61,189 nt of DNA from Nitrosopumilaceae archaeon (GTDB lineage Archaea > Thermoproteota > Nitrososphaeria > Nitrososphaerales > Nitrosopumilaceae), in the NCBI GenBank assembly GCA_011523285.1, contig WTHC01000039.1, positions 1 through 61,189 of the forward strand, in the 5' to 3' direction. Shown one piece after another: positions 48,044 to 57,424 of this stretch. The notes below the pieces were generated by a model. The model was not told the DNA's origin. It did not search any database and saw only the letters and a program-made list of their open reading frames with translations. The translations under genes and the position numbers were made by a program. Positions within the stretch are counted from its first letter, which is position 1. Every line of letters starts with the position of its first letter.

Positions 48044-48811
48044 TTAATTATATTTAGATCTACGAAAGCTGTGAGTGAATTTTTTATCGTATAATTTGGT
48101 ATATTCATATGTATGTGGGTTTATTATGTGTCCCACTATAATTATTGCAGTTTTAGTTATTTTTGCGCCATGTGCTTTTTGTACTATATCGTTTAATGTA
48201 CCAATAATTATTTTCTGATCTTGCCAACTAGCTTTATACACTATAGCTACTGGGGTGGATTTTGCATATCCACCATCACAAGTAATTTGTTCTACTATAC
48301 TAGATAGAAGATGTACACTAAGGTAGAAAACCATTGTAGCATTATGAGTTGCTAGAGCAGATATTTTTTCTTTTACTGGTACTTTAGTTCTTGATTCAGC
48401 TCTCGTGATTATGATAGTTTGAGTCACTCCAGGTAATGTGAGTTGAGTTCCAATAGATGCGGCAGAAGCAAGAAACGAAGTTACACCAGGGATTATTTCT
48501 GATTTTATGTTATATTTAGATAAGTTATCTATTTGTTCTTTTATAGCGCCATATATTGTTGGATCACCATCATGTAATCTAATTACTAATTTGTTTTGCT
48601 GTGCTGAATTTTTTAATAAATCAAAAATTTCTTCTCTTATGAGTTTAGATGCATCATACAGTTTGCCATTTTTACAAAATTTAGTTATTTGTGACGGAAT
48701 CAATGAACCAGAATAAACAACAACATCTGCAGATTTTATCAATTTCATCGCTTTAATTGTCAATAGATCGGGATCGCCAGGACCACATCCCACGAAATAC
48801 ACTTTATGCAC
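48044..48811 (-). CDS. cbiF: Precorrin-4 C11-methyltransferase
   Basis: VYFVGCGPGDPDLLTIKAMKLIKSADVVVYSGSLIP; VIRLHDGDPTIYGAIKEQ; IIPGVTSFLASAASIGTQLTLPGVTQTIIITR. Confidence 0.92.
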   Translation of the reverse strand: MHKVYFVGCGPGDPDLLTIKAMKLIKSADVVVYSGSLIPSQITKFCKNGKLYDASKLIREEIFDLLKNSAQQNKLVIRLHDGDPTIYGAIKEQIDNLSKYNIKSEIIPGVTSFLASAASIGTQLTLPGVTQTIIITRAESRTKVPVKEKISALATHNATMVFYLSVHLLSSIVEQITCDGGYAKSTPVAIVYKASWQDQKIIIGTLNDIVQKAHGAKITKTAIIIVGHIINPHTYEYTKLYDKKFTHSFRRSKYN

Positions 48812-49523
48812 GTTTAACCACCATGATTGAAAAATATTTTGTGGTGAGTATGTCTTTGGTTATTTTACCAAGAGTAGTTTTGTGTATGATTTCTTTATCT
48901 GTATCTAGATCTTGTCCTATAACAAATTTAGAAGTGTTTGGAAAGCCAGATTTCACTAGTATTTTTATTATCTGTTCAAAATGTCTGCCATCCTTAAGAA
49001 ATACTAGTGTATCACAATTTTTAGCTAATTCACATATGGTGGATAAATCGTAACAAGATGGAACTATTGCTATTTTATCGCTTGCTTCTCCTATGCCAAT
49101 GTTAGCTTTTGCGGCGAAAGTAAATATGGAAGTAATTCCAGGTATCACTTTTATTTTTATTTGTTGGTTCTGCTGTTCAATTTTCTTATGCATGTATATC
49201 CAAGTACTGTATAGATGAGGATCCCCTATAGTTATGTATACAGTGTTTTGTCCAGATAGAACATAATCCAATAATATTTTTGAGTTTGTTTTCCATGATT
49301 CATCTAAAATTTGTTTATTTGTAACCATTGGGAAAACTAAATTTACTATTTTAGGTTTAGGATCTACTAAGAATTTAGATATTATAGATAAAGCCATACT
49401 AGTTTTGCCAGTTTTGGAAGTGGGGCATAATATAATATCTGCTTTTTTTATAGCATTTACAGCCTTAACAGTCAAGAGATCTGGATCTCCAGGCCCGCAG
49501 CCAATGCAAGTTAATTCATACAC
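48804..49523 (-). CDS. cbiL: Precorrin-2 C20-methyltransferase
   Basis: LTCIGCGPGDPDLLTVKAVNAIKKADIILCP; VYITIGDPHLYSTWIYM; VIPGITSIFTFAAKANIGIGEASDKIAIVP. Confidence 0.9.
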   Translation of the reverse strand: MYELTCIGCGPGDPDLLTVKAVNAIKKADIILCPTSKTGKTSMALSIISKFLVDPKPKIVNLVFPMVTNKQILDESWKTNSKILLDYVLSGQNTVYITIGDPHLYSTWIYMHKKIEQQNQQIKIKVIPGITSIFTFAAKANIGIGEASDKIAIVPSCYDLSTICELAKNCDTLVFLKDGRHFEQIIKILVKSGFPNTSKFVIGQDLDTDKEIIHKTTLGKITKDILTTKYFSIMVVKRA

Positions 49524-49546
49524 ATATCAAATGAGAGAATACCTAA

Positions 49547-50140
49547 TTAAAATCTAGATTTGGATGCGGAGATAATAGTAATTGGATTTCTAGATAGCAT
49601 CATGGTTCCAATAGACAATTGGCGGTTTTTAGAAATTATGACTTGTGTTATATCTATAGATGTGAATAATCTATTTATTGTATTCAATGCATTAAACAGA
49701 GTTTCTAGCAATATTATACCCATAACTATTCTTCCTCCTTGTTTTAGTTTCATGTAGCATATTTCTATAATTTTAGTTGTATCAATACCAGTACCTCCAA
49801 TAAAAATAACATCACTAGTTGGCAAATCAAACAATTTATCTTTTGCATTACCATGTATCACGGATGTGTTAGTTATACTAAATTTAGAAAGATTTTTGCG
49901 TGTTAAATTTATTGCATCTAGATTTACATCTATAGAGTAGACTTTACCTGCTTGCCCTACTTGTAGTGCCGCTTCCACTGATAATGAACCACTACCACAC
50001 CCAATATCATAAATAACATATCCAGGACAAATTCTAGCTTTGCTTATCTGAATTGCTCGTATTTCCTCTTTGGTTATTGGGATATGAGCTTCTCGTAAAA
50101 AATTTTCGTCTGGAATTCCAGGAGTTTTATATTGCCACAT
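49547..50140 (-). CDS. cbiT: Precorrin-6Y/cobalt-precorrin C15-methyltransferase (decarboxylating)
   Basis: GIPDENFLREAHIPITKEEIRAIQISKARICPGYVIYDIGCGSGSLSVEAAL. Confidence 0.92.
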   Translation of the reverse strand: MWQYKTPGIPDENFLREAHIPITKEEIRAIQISKARICPGYVIYDIGCGSGSLSVEAALQVGQAGKVYSIDVNLDAINLTRKNLSKFSITNTSVIHGNAKDKLFDLPTSDVIFIGGTGIDTTKIIEICYMKLKQGGRIVMGIILLETLFNALNTINRLFTSIDITQVIISKNRQLSIGTMMLSRNPITIISASKSRF

Positions 50141-50181
50141 TTATTTTAGATACAATATCTATGTATATTATTAGTTATTCA

Positions 50182-50559
50182 TTACATTTTCGCATGGCTT
50201 AATGTGTAAGTTAAGATCCACATGAACAAGTAAATAAAAACATAACTGCCCATACCAGTAGTGATTATTTTTTTCTTTTCAGACTTATGAAATTGAATTT
50301 TTAATAACTTCGCAAGTCCTATGGAAGTTATAAAAATAGAAATTAATAATAATATAGACGCCCATCTACGTTCCTCCCCTTCTACAGATTCAAATAATAA
50401 AGTAGCCATAATGCCACCTATAGCCGCCATACAAACTCTAACCCAAAATAATTTTGTGTGAGAATTTTTACCAGTATCAGGTTCTATATTATAATGGTTT
50501 TTGTTTTCGGGGTTATTTTCGTTATTTTTTTTATTATTTTTTTTAGTGTGTTTGATCAT
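50182..50559 (-). CDS. Three-TM hypothetical membrane protein
   Basis: FWVRVCMAAIGGIMATLLFE...RWASILLLISIFITSIGLAKLL...GSYVFIYLFMWILTYTL. Start at internal MIKHTKK avoids the long divergent overlap. Confidence 0.6.
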   Translation of the reverse strand: MIKHTKKNNKKNNENNPENKNHYNIEPDTGKNSHTKLFWVRVCMAAIGGIMATLLFESVEGEERRWASILLLISIFITSIGLAKLLKIQFHKSEKKKIITTGMGSYVFIYLFMWILTYTLSHAKM

Positions 50560-50640
50560 CAGTCTAATTTCATCACAATATACCAATTTAAAATCGTTAG
50601 CAATCATTACATAAAAATAGGTTGTATCAAATATGATGCA

Positions 50641-52545
50641 ATGGCAATAACATGGCTAGAATTGCAATATATGATCAATCATATAACTAAGCTAACATCA
50701 GGATATTATGTCAGTAATATATACAGTATAAATACGAATTCATTATTATTTAAATTACACCATACAGATAAACCAGATATTTATTTAGTAGTATCAACAT
50801 TTGGCATATGGATAACAAACACCAAAATTACAAATATCGAGCCCAATAAACTATTAAAAAGATTACGTATTGATTTAATACGATCAAAATTTGTACGTAT
50901 ATCTCAGATAGAATTAGAAAGAATAGCACACCTAACATTTCATAACCATGGACACGAAATAAAATTAATTGTAGAATTTTTTGGCACTGGAAATATGGTT
51001 TTGTGTAATTATGAAATGAAAATACTTGCAATTTTACATTCAGTAAATGTGCGTCATCGTCAATTACGAATAGGTATGAAATATAAATTGCCTCCTAAAA
51101 ACTGTTTAAATGTTTTGGAGTTAGATCAGAATCAGTTATTTAATGATATCGCAAAGACAACCATCACAGTTAGTAAATTCATAGGTAGAACATATGGAAT
51201 TACAAATAAATATCTAAATATTATTTTTTCCATATCCAAAATAAATCCTCTTGTGCAGTGTAATAAATTAAACAATGAAGAAATCACAAATATATTCAAT
51301 GCCATTAATGAAACTGTAAATAATGTAATAAAAGGCAAACACGATCCAGCTATAATTAAAGTTAATGATAACGAGTTGGATATAATTACAATCAAAAAAA
51401 ATTCTGATAATATAATAAAAAGCATGTGTAATTTTAATGATTGTCTGGATTTTGTTTTTACCAAGAAGTTTATAGAAAATAAAGAATCTATTAAAACTGC
51501 AAATATAGAAAATAAATCCAATGAATTAAGAAATAAAATACGTGAACAGTCTAACGCTATCAACATTGTAAAAACAAAATCAATGGAAATATCAGAACTA
51601 GCAAGATCATTATCTAGATGTATAAAAAGTGGGGCACTATCCATCACAGAACCAAATATCATTAAAATATTAAATGAACATAAAGCAAACATAACTTATG
51701 AAAAAGGAGTTAAAATTTTAAAAATAAATAATAAAAAAATTAAATTGAGAGAAAATCTTTCATTACATGCAATAATTTCATTGCTTTATGACGAAGCAAA
51801 AAAACAAATTAAAGCTATAGATTCAATAGAAAGAGTAAAAATCAATACTAAGAAACAGCTCATGGAATTAGAGAGCAAATCCATAAAAATTAAAACAGAT
51901 ATTTCGTTTTCGAAAATTAGGAAAAAAAAATGGTTTGAGAGATACAGGTGGTGTTACACTGGAGAAGGATTATTAGCTATAGGAGGTAGAGATACCTCAT
52001 CAAATTCAGCAATAATACGTAAACATTTGGCAAAAAACGATATTGTTTTTCATGCAGATATCTTTGGATCTCCATTTTTTGTTTTAAAAAATGGTGTTAA
52101 TGCATCAATAGAAACCATAAAAGAAATTGCTAATATGACTGCATGTTTTAGTAGAGCGTGGAGAGAATCAACATATGGATTAAATGTATATTGGGTCTAC
52201 CCATCACAAGTCAAAAAATCTGCTCCAAGTGGACAGTTTTTATCAAAAGGTGCTTTTGCAATAGAAGGAAAACGGAATTATATACCAATATCAGAATTAG
52301 AATTAGCTATAGGAATTGGCAATGTAGATGATGATGTAGTAGCAATAATTGGCTCTTCAAATACGATAGAAAATAAATGCAAAAATTATGTAGTTATTGC
52401 TCCGAATGGAGAAGAAATATCAGAAATAACAAAAAAAATTAAACACGAATTCAGTAAAATAGATTCAGCTAAGAATATCACATTGGATGATATTACAAAA
52501 TGTATACCTTCTGGTAAAAGCCACATAGTAAAAAAAATGATTTAA
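50641..52545 (+). CDS. RqcH/NFACT-family ribosome quality control protein
   Basis: NFACT N-terminus TWLELQYMINHITKLTSGYYVSNIYSI and NFACT-R KWFERYRWCYTGEGLLAIGGRDTSSNSAIIRKHL. Start corrected from 50458 to ATG at 50641. Confidence 0.92.
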   Translation: MAITWLELQYMINHITKLTSGYYVSNIYSINTNSLLFKLHHTDKPDIYLVVSTFGIWITNTKITNIEPNKLLKRLRIDLIRSKFVRISQIELERIAHLTFHNHGHEIKLIVEFFGTGNMVLCNYEMKILAILHSVNVRHRQLRIGMKYKLPPKNCLNVLELDQNQLFNDIAKTTITVSKFIGRTYGITNKYLNIIFSISKINPLVQCNKLNNEEITNIFNAINETVNNVIKGKHDPAIIKVNDNELDIITIKKNSDNIIKSMCNFNDCLDFVFTKKFIENKESIKTANIENKSNELRNKIREQSNAINIVKTKSMEISELARSLSRCIKSGALSITEPNIIKILNEHKANITYEKGVKILKINNKKIKLRENLSLHAIISLLYDEAKKQIKAIDSIERVKINTKKQLMELESKSIKIKTDISFSKIRKKKWFERYRWCYTGEGLLAIGGRDTSSNSAIIRKHLAKNDIVFHADIFGSPFFVLKNGVNASIETIKEIANMTACFSRAWRESTYGLNVYWVYPSQVKKSAPSGQFLSKGAFAIEGKRNYIPISELELAIGIGNVDDDVVAIIGSSNTIENKCKNYVVIAPNGEEISEITKKIKHEFSKIDSAKNITLDDITKCIPSGKSHIVKKMI

Positions 52546-52568
52546 GCGTTGCCTTAAAATTAATTAAA

Positions 52569-52946
52569 TCAACTTATCATAATTTCATCTCCAGTTTGCA
52601 ATTCTTCATATTTATTATCATATATTGTAGCTAATGGGATATTTGCCAATGCGCAACCTGAAGATACTATAAGATCTGCATTCTTGCATAACATTGCACT
52701 AGGAAGTTTATTATTTGATTTAAGAGAATAAATTGAATATGCCCCGACACTACTGCCTATAGCATGTGGAAAAACTAGAATTACATTTTTAATAGATTTT
52801 TGAAATAGATTGCTAGAAGGATCTTTTATGATCCCTGTTTTTACATCTATTAAACTTAGAAAATTAATAGGCATATCAGATTTTAGTACTATGCCATTTA
52901 TCATTCCTTTAATTATGAATTTTTTAACGGTTTGTTGTGTTTTCAT
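52569..52946 (-). CDS. Aconitase X swivel subunit (phosphomevalonate dehydratase small subunit candidate)
   Basis: DUF126-like FPHAIGSSVGAYSIYSLKSNNKLPSAMLCKNADLIVSSGCALANIPLA. Confidence 0.88.
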   Translation of the reverse strand: MKTQQTVKKFIIKGMINGIVLKSDMPINFLSLIDVKTGIIKDPSSNLFQKSIKNVILVFPHAIGSSVGAYSIYSLKSNNKLPSAMLCKNADLIVSSGCALANIPLATIYDNKYEELQTGDEIMIS

Positions 52947-54090
52947 TTATAATTTGTTTTAGTGGTTTTAAATTTGTGTGTAATTTATTTTTGGTGTTTA
53001 GATAATATGAGCCTTTAACACTATTAGTAATAACAGAGTCCAAGTTTTTTTTCGTTAATAATGGAGTAAAACACATACAACAATCTGAGAATATTTCACA
53101 TCCAGCACGTTTTAATTTATTCGCAAATCCTAATACATTTGCTTGGTTTTTTACCATACGTGGGCAAAAAATCATACATGGTTTTGTAAATTTTTTGTTT
53201 TTTAGCATATTAGACATTTGTAATAATTCTATCATTCCTAGTTGAGGGCTTCCAAAAGCTATTAAATCACCATCGTCAGATGTATTCAGTTTATCATATA
53301 CATTGCCGAAATCATTTTTATCGAAATTTATTTTTTCTGTACCAGGTTTTGAATTATTAATAGTATACTTAACACATTGCCCAGACGCCCCAATTCCACC
53401 ACATAAAGATTTTGTTTCTATCTCATTCATATTAAATGATCCATCTATGTCAACAATTTTTTTTGATGTTTGTCCAACATAATATCCTAAAATACCACAT
53501 TCTAATTCATTTTGTATGTCAAGCTGACATTTCACAGAAATTTCAGGTGAATCAAAATCATCGTTTCTTATGTTTGAGTAAATACTTTTTCCTGTTATTG
53601 CACTAGCTAACGCACTGAATGCACTTTCTTTATTAGTTTTAAGATGATCAACAGAATTTGCATGAATTGCAGCGTTACTCTCTGCAAAAGCTACTTGAGT
53701 ACCGCTATTTGGTATTTTATATATATCGTACGGAATGCATGAAAACGATGGCGTAACACCCATTTTTACATATGAATTATTTATGTTGTCTTGTTCGTGT
53801 ATGAAATTTTCATCTATGTCTGAATTTTGTAATTGGTCAATATCGTATCCAGTGGGGTTTAATGTTGTCATAACTCTTGTTTTTGCGGTTTCACTAAACT
53901 CTGATAAAAATTTTGCGCCCGCATTTCCTATTGTGTTATAATTAACTCCAGAAACATGAGCCCATTGAATAGGAATGAGTTTAGTTGCGTCTGTAGCTTC
54001 TCCCACCGCGACAAGTATTCTATAGGCTATTTCTAAGGCGTCTCCATGGTTACCGTCCAATGCATCTTGTTCATATTTTGTTAATTCCAA
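52924..54090 (-). CDS. Aconitase X catalytic subunit (phosphomevalonate dehydratase large subunit candidate)
   Basis: DUF521-like ELTKYEQDALDGNHGDALEIAYRILVAVGEATDATKLIPIQWAHVSGVNYNTIG; overlaps the swivel gene. Confidence 0.9.
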   Translation of the reverse strand: MELTKYEQDALDGNHGDALEIAYRILVAVGEATDATKLIPIQWAHVSGVNYNTIGNAGAKFLSEFSETAKTRVMTTLNPTGYDIDQLQNSDIDENFIHEQDNINNSYVKMGVTPSFSCIPYDIYKIPNSGTQVAFAESNAAIHANSVDHLKTNKESAFSALASAITGKSIYSNIRNDDFDSPEISVKCQLDIQNELECGILGYYVGQTSKKIVDIDGSFNMNEIETKSLCGGIGASGQCVKYTINNSKPGTEKINFDKNDFGNVYDKLNTSDDGDLIAFGSPQLGMIELLQMSNMLKNKKFTKPCMIFCPRMVKNQANVLGFANKLKRAGCEIFSDCCMCFTPLLTKKNLDSVITNSVKGSYYLNTKNKLHTNLKPLKQIINENTTNR

Positions 54091-54155
54091 TGGATGATTA
54101 TATTAGTAATAATGTAATTAATATAACCTTTGAATGTCGTTTATAGATCATAAAG

Positions 54156-54869
54156 ATGATAGATATAATCAAGATTTTTACTTTGATGAAAGATACACTT
54201 CATGATGTTAATTCCTATAGATCTACTACATTAAATGAAATCCATAAAACTAGCAATGGAGATCCTTTCAACATATTAATTGCGACGGTACTTTCATCAA
54301 GAAGCAGAGATAAAAATACTTCCAGAGTAGCAAAAAAATTATTTGCAAGATACAAAACTCCAAAAACATTATCAGATGCCGATATATTAGAAATAGAAAA
54401 AATAATAAAATCTATTGGGTTTTATCATGTGAAATCTAAACGAATTAAAAAAATCGCTCATATAATACATAAACAATATAATAATAAAGTGCCTGAGAAA
54501 ATGGAAGAGCTAATTAAATTACCAGGCGTGGGAAGAAAAACAGCCAATTGTGTATTGGTATATGCTTTCAACAAACCAGCAATTCCGGTTGATGTTCATG
54601 TTCACAGGATTTCAAATAGATTGGGTTTGATTCAAACAAAAAATGTCGAAGAAACTGAATTAGAATTAATGAAGGAAATACCTAAAAGTAATTGGATTAA
54701 AGTAAATGAGATATTTGTCAAGTATGGGCAGAATGTGTGTTTACCTATTTCACCGTTATGTAAATTATGTAAGCTTAATCATCGTTGTAGATATAATAAT
54801 ACACATCATGAACGTTTTGTGAATATTAATAAGAGCAAAACTACGCAGCCTATAGAGCCTACTAGATAG
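54156..54869 (+). CDS. nth: Endonuclease III
   Basis: HhH LIKLPGVGRKTANCVLVYAF, catalytic VDVHVHRISNRLGL, 4Fe-4S CLPISPLCKLCKLNHRC. Confidence 0.95.
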   Translation: MIDIIKIFTLMKDTLHDVNSYRSTTLNEIHKTSNGDPFNILIATVLSSRSRDKNTSRVAKKLFARYKTPKTLSDADILEIEKIIKSIGFYHVKSKRIKKIAHIIHKQYNNKVPEKMEELIKLPGVGRKTANCVLVYAFNKPAIPVDVHVHRISNRLGLIQTKNVEETELELMKEIPKSNWIKVNEIFVKYGQNVCLPISPLCKLCKLNHRCRYNNTHHERFVNINKSKTTQPIEPTR

Positions 54870-55480
54870 AATGGAAATAAATGGTAAGGGTTTTGTGCAG
54901 GATCTCCAGACATGAATTCCAATATCAAACTACCAGAAGATACATAATCATCGTGGTTATTATTAGATGTTTTATCTATGTTATAATACAACACAGAGAA
55001 ATTTCCAATATCCAAGTTAGATAAAACTATTCTTTCACCATTATTAACAGTCAAACCAGCACGTTCTGTATATGTAATTATAATATTTGTATCTCTAATC
55101 CAACCTCGATCAAGTTTGTGGTATGGTACTAAATATTGGTTATCCGAAGTCAACATTCCAACCCAAAATTTATTTTGTTGTGGGCCTCCACCCATTCCTA
55201 TTTCAATAAACTTATTTTGGTCTTGTGAATCATAAAATCTAATTATTACATCAGTACCACTATCATAAACTAAATTATTTGTTAAAGAGATTTGCCAGCT
55301 TATGGAGTGAGATTTATCTAATTTAATTTTTTTGCAATAATTAGAATTGTTATTAAATTCCTCATATGTTATTTCTTCAGTATGCAATATTAATGATGGA
55401 TTTAGTTGTTGTCCATGAACTATAGTTATAGGTATTAGCCACAGGATTAAGAGATAATGATACATTAAACTACAAGGCAT
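54806..55480 (-). CDS. Secreted/membrane-anchored protein, unknown function
   Basis: N-terminal signal-like LLILWLIPITIVHG, C-terminal TM YLVGSIGCVVLLLLIF; 3' end overlaps nth antisense. Confidence 0.65.
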   Translation of the reverse strand: MPCSLMYHYLLILWLIPITIVHGQQLNPSLILHTEEITYEEFNNNSNYCKKIKLDKSHSISWQISLTNNLVYDSGTDVIIRFYDSQDQNKFIEIGMGGGPQQNKFWVGMLTSDNQYLVPYHKLDRGWIRDTNIIITYTERAGLTVNNGERIVLSNLDIGNFSVLYYNIDKTSNNNHDDYVSSGSLILEFMSGDPAQNPYHLFPFYLVGSIGCVVLLLLIFTKRS

Positions 55481-55498
55481 AGTGATTGAAATAAAAAG

Positions 55499-56632
55499 CT
55501 AATCCACGAATGGATCTTTATGATCTATTATTATTTTAGATATTTCAGGGCGCATTATGTATTTTGAAGGGATTATTTTTTGAGTTATCATTTGTCTGAG
55601 ATTAGTTCCGCTAACTTGATTATGGTTTCGCACATCATGTGGGCATACCTTAGAATTAGTAAAAGACAAACACAATGTACAATAGAAAAATGTGGGGAAA
55701 AAAATGGGTTTTATTTTAAGATCTTGATAATAATCAAAGATTTGTTGTGCAGTAAAAGGTTTATAATAATTACCAACACCAGCATGATCTCTTCCGATTA
55801 TTATGTGAGTACACCCATAATTTTGTCTCATTATTGCATGATGTATTGCTTCTTTAGGCCCAGCATATTTCATGTCTGTATGTAATGTAGCTAGTTCGCA
55901 TGTATTATTTGAATAATATAGATCAATCAATGTTTCATATGATTTGATTATAATATCATCTTTAAAATCTCCAGTTTTTTTCTTTCCTATTAAAGGATTG
56001 ATAAATAATCCATCATGGTTCACTAGAGCAGTCTTTTGCATCATCTCATGAGCTACGTGTGGAGGGTTTCTTGTCTGGAAAGCAACTATAGAATTCCAAC
56101 CTAGTTTTTTAAATTGAGCACGTGTTTCTATTGGAGTTTTTCTATGAGCTCTATTTGTATCATATGGTCTTTCTAGATAATCTATTTTACCACCTACTAA
56201 AAATTTTTTCAGTAATGAAGTTTTTTGGACTCCAGGATGGTGCATATCATTAGTAAGATAAATTTTATCCATGATTTGTTTTTTATCATAAGTATAAACT
56301 TCGTCAACATGTAAAATTGCAATATTGTTATAGGGAGTCTTCAGGAGCACATCTGATTTTTGTATTTGTTTTGCTGTAGTTTCATCAACATCCATTATTA
56401 TGGGGATCGTCCATGATAATCCATTCTCTAGTGCGCCATGTTGTACCACACTTTCAAAATCATGTTTACACATAAATCCTTCTAATGGACTAAATACACC
56501 ATCAGATATGTTTTCAACATCGTTAGCTAATTCATGGTTTATTTGTAACTGAAATAAATCTTTAATATCTACATTTTTTGAAATACGGTTTATTAATTTT
56601 CCTCCATGTGGTTCAATAGCAACATGAGACAA
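55499..56632 (-). CDS. sat: ATP sulfurylase
   Basis: [34 protein letters not shown]. Confidence 0.95.
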   Translation of the reverse strand: MSHVAIEPHGGKLINRISKNVDIKDLFQLQINHELANDVENISDGVFSPLEGFMCKHDFESVVQHGALENGLSWTIPIIMDVDETTAKQIQKSDVLLKTPYNNIAILHVDEVYTYDKKQIMDKIYLTNDMHHPGVQKTSLLKKFLVGGKIDYLERPYDTNRAHRKTPIETRAQFKKLGWNSIVAFQTRNPPHVAHEMMQKTALVNHDGLFINPLIGKKKTGDFKDDIIIKSYETLIDLYYSNNTCELATLHTDMKYAGPKEAIHHAIMRQNYGCTHIIIGRDHAGVGNYYKPFTAQQIFDYYQDLKIKPIFFPTFFYCTLCLSFTNSKVCPHDVRNHNQVSGTNLRQMITQKIIPSKYIMRPEISKIIIDHKDPFVD

Positions 56633-56634
56633 AT

Positions 56635-57348
56635 CTATTTAGCGTGATCAAGATGAAGACCACATTCTTTGTCAGATTGTTGCTCCCACCACCATCTTCC
56701 TGCTCTAAGATCTTCTCCATTTTTTATAGCCCTAGTGCAAGGTTCACATCCTATGCTTGGATAACCTAGATCGTGTAATTTATTGTATACAAGATTATTT
56801 GATTTTATGTAGTCCCAGGTGGTTTGCCAATCCCAATGTACTATAGGATTAATTTTAATAATATCATTATGTTGTGTGTCAATCTCTATGCGATTAGATG
56901 AGTTTCTGTTATTAGTTTGATCGCTTCTAATTCCTGTAATCCAACAATCCAATGTAGATAAAATTTTGTTAAGTGGATGTACTTTTCTTATCCCGCAACA
57001 AAGCTTTCTGTTGTCTTTGCTATCATAAAAAAGATTGGTTCCAAAATTGTTAGTCATTTCAATAACTTCGTTAGCATCTGGAAAAGTAATTTCTATATTT
57101 ATATTATATTTATGTCTTATAGCATCCATCACATCATAAGTCTCTTGATCTAGTCTCCCAGTATCTAACGTGAATATTCTGGCGTTTTTGTTAATTTGCA
57201 TCAACATATCAATTACCACGACATCTTCCGCACCAAAGCTAGAAGCAAAAGCTAATTTTGGATGGAATTGATTATTTGCCCATTTGAGAACTTCTATAGG
57301 ATCTGTTAATTCTGTTTTTAATTTTTGAATTTGTGATGATGTTAACAT
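56635..57348 (-). CDS. cysH: Adenylylsulfate (APS/PAPS) reductase, 4Fe-4S-type Cys pattern
   Basis: [19 protein letters not shown]-loop-like; [12 protein letters not shown] and GCEPCTR; ECGLH C-terminus. Confidence 0.92.
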   Translation of the reverse strand: MLTSSQIQKLKTELTDPIEVLKWANNQFHPKLAFASSFGAEDVVVIDMLMQINKNARIFTLDTGRLDQETYDVMDAIRHKYNINIEITFPDANEVIEMTNNFGTNLFYDSKDNRKLCCGIRKVHPLNKILSTLDCWITGIRSDQTNNRNSSNRIEIDTQHNDIIKINPIVHWDWQTTWDYIKSNNLVYNKLHDLGYPSIGCEPCTRAIKNGEDLRAGRWWWEQQSDKECGLHLDHAK

Positions 57349-57424
57349 GTAATAATTTCAATACAATATGTTTTATAAATTATTATAATTTTAAAATTAT
57401 AAGCAACTAAATGTAAGTAATATA

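Noticed and set aside
50458-50640. N-terminal extension of RqcH in the ORF track
   Set aside because: The extension is the antisense of the divergent membrane protein's N-terminus; the NFACT domain starts at ATG 50641.
51132-51692. 186-aa minus-strand ORF inside RqcH
   Set aside because: Antisense shadow of the coiled-coil region; the hydrophobic sequence is a by-product of AT-rich codons.
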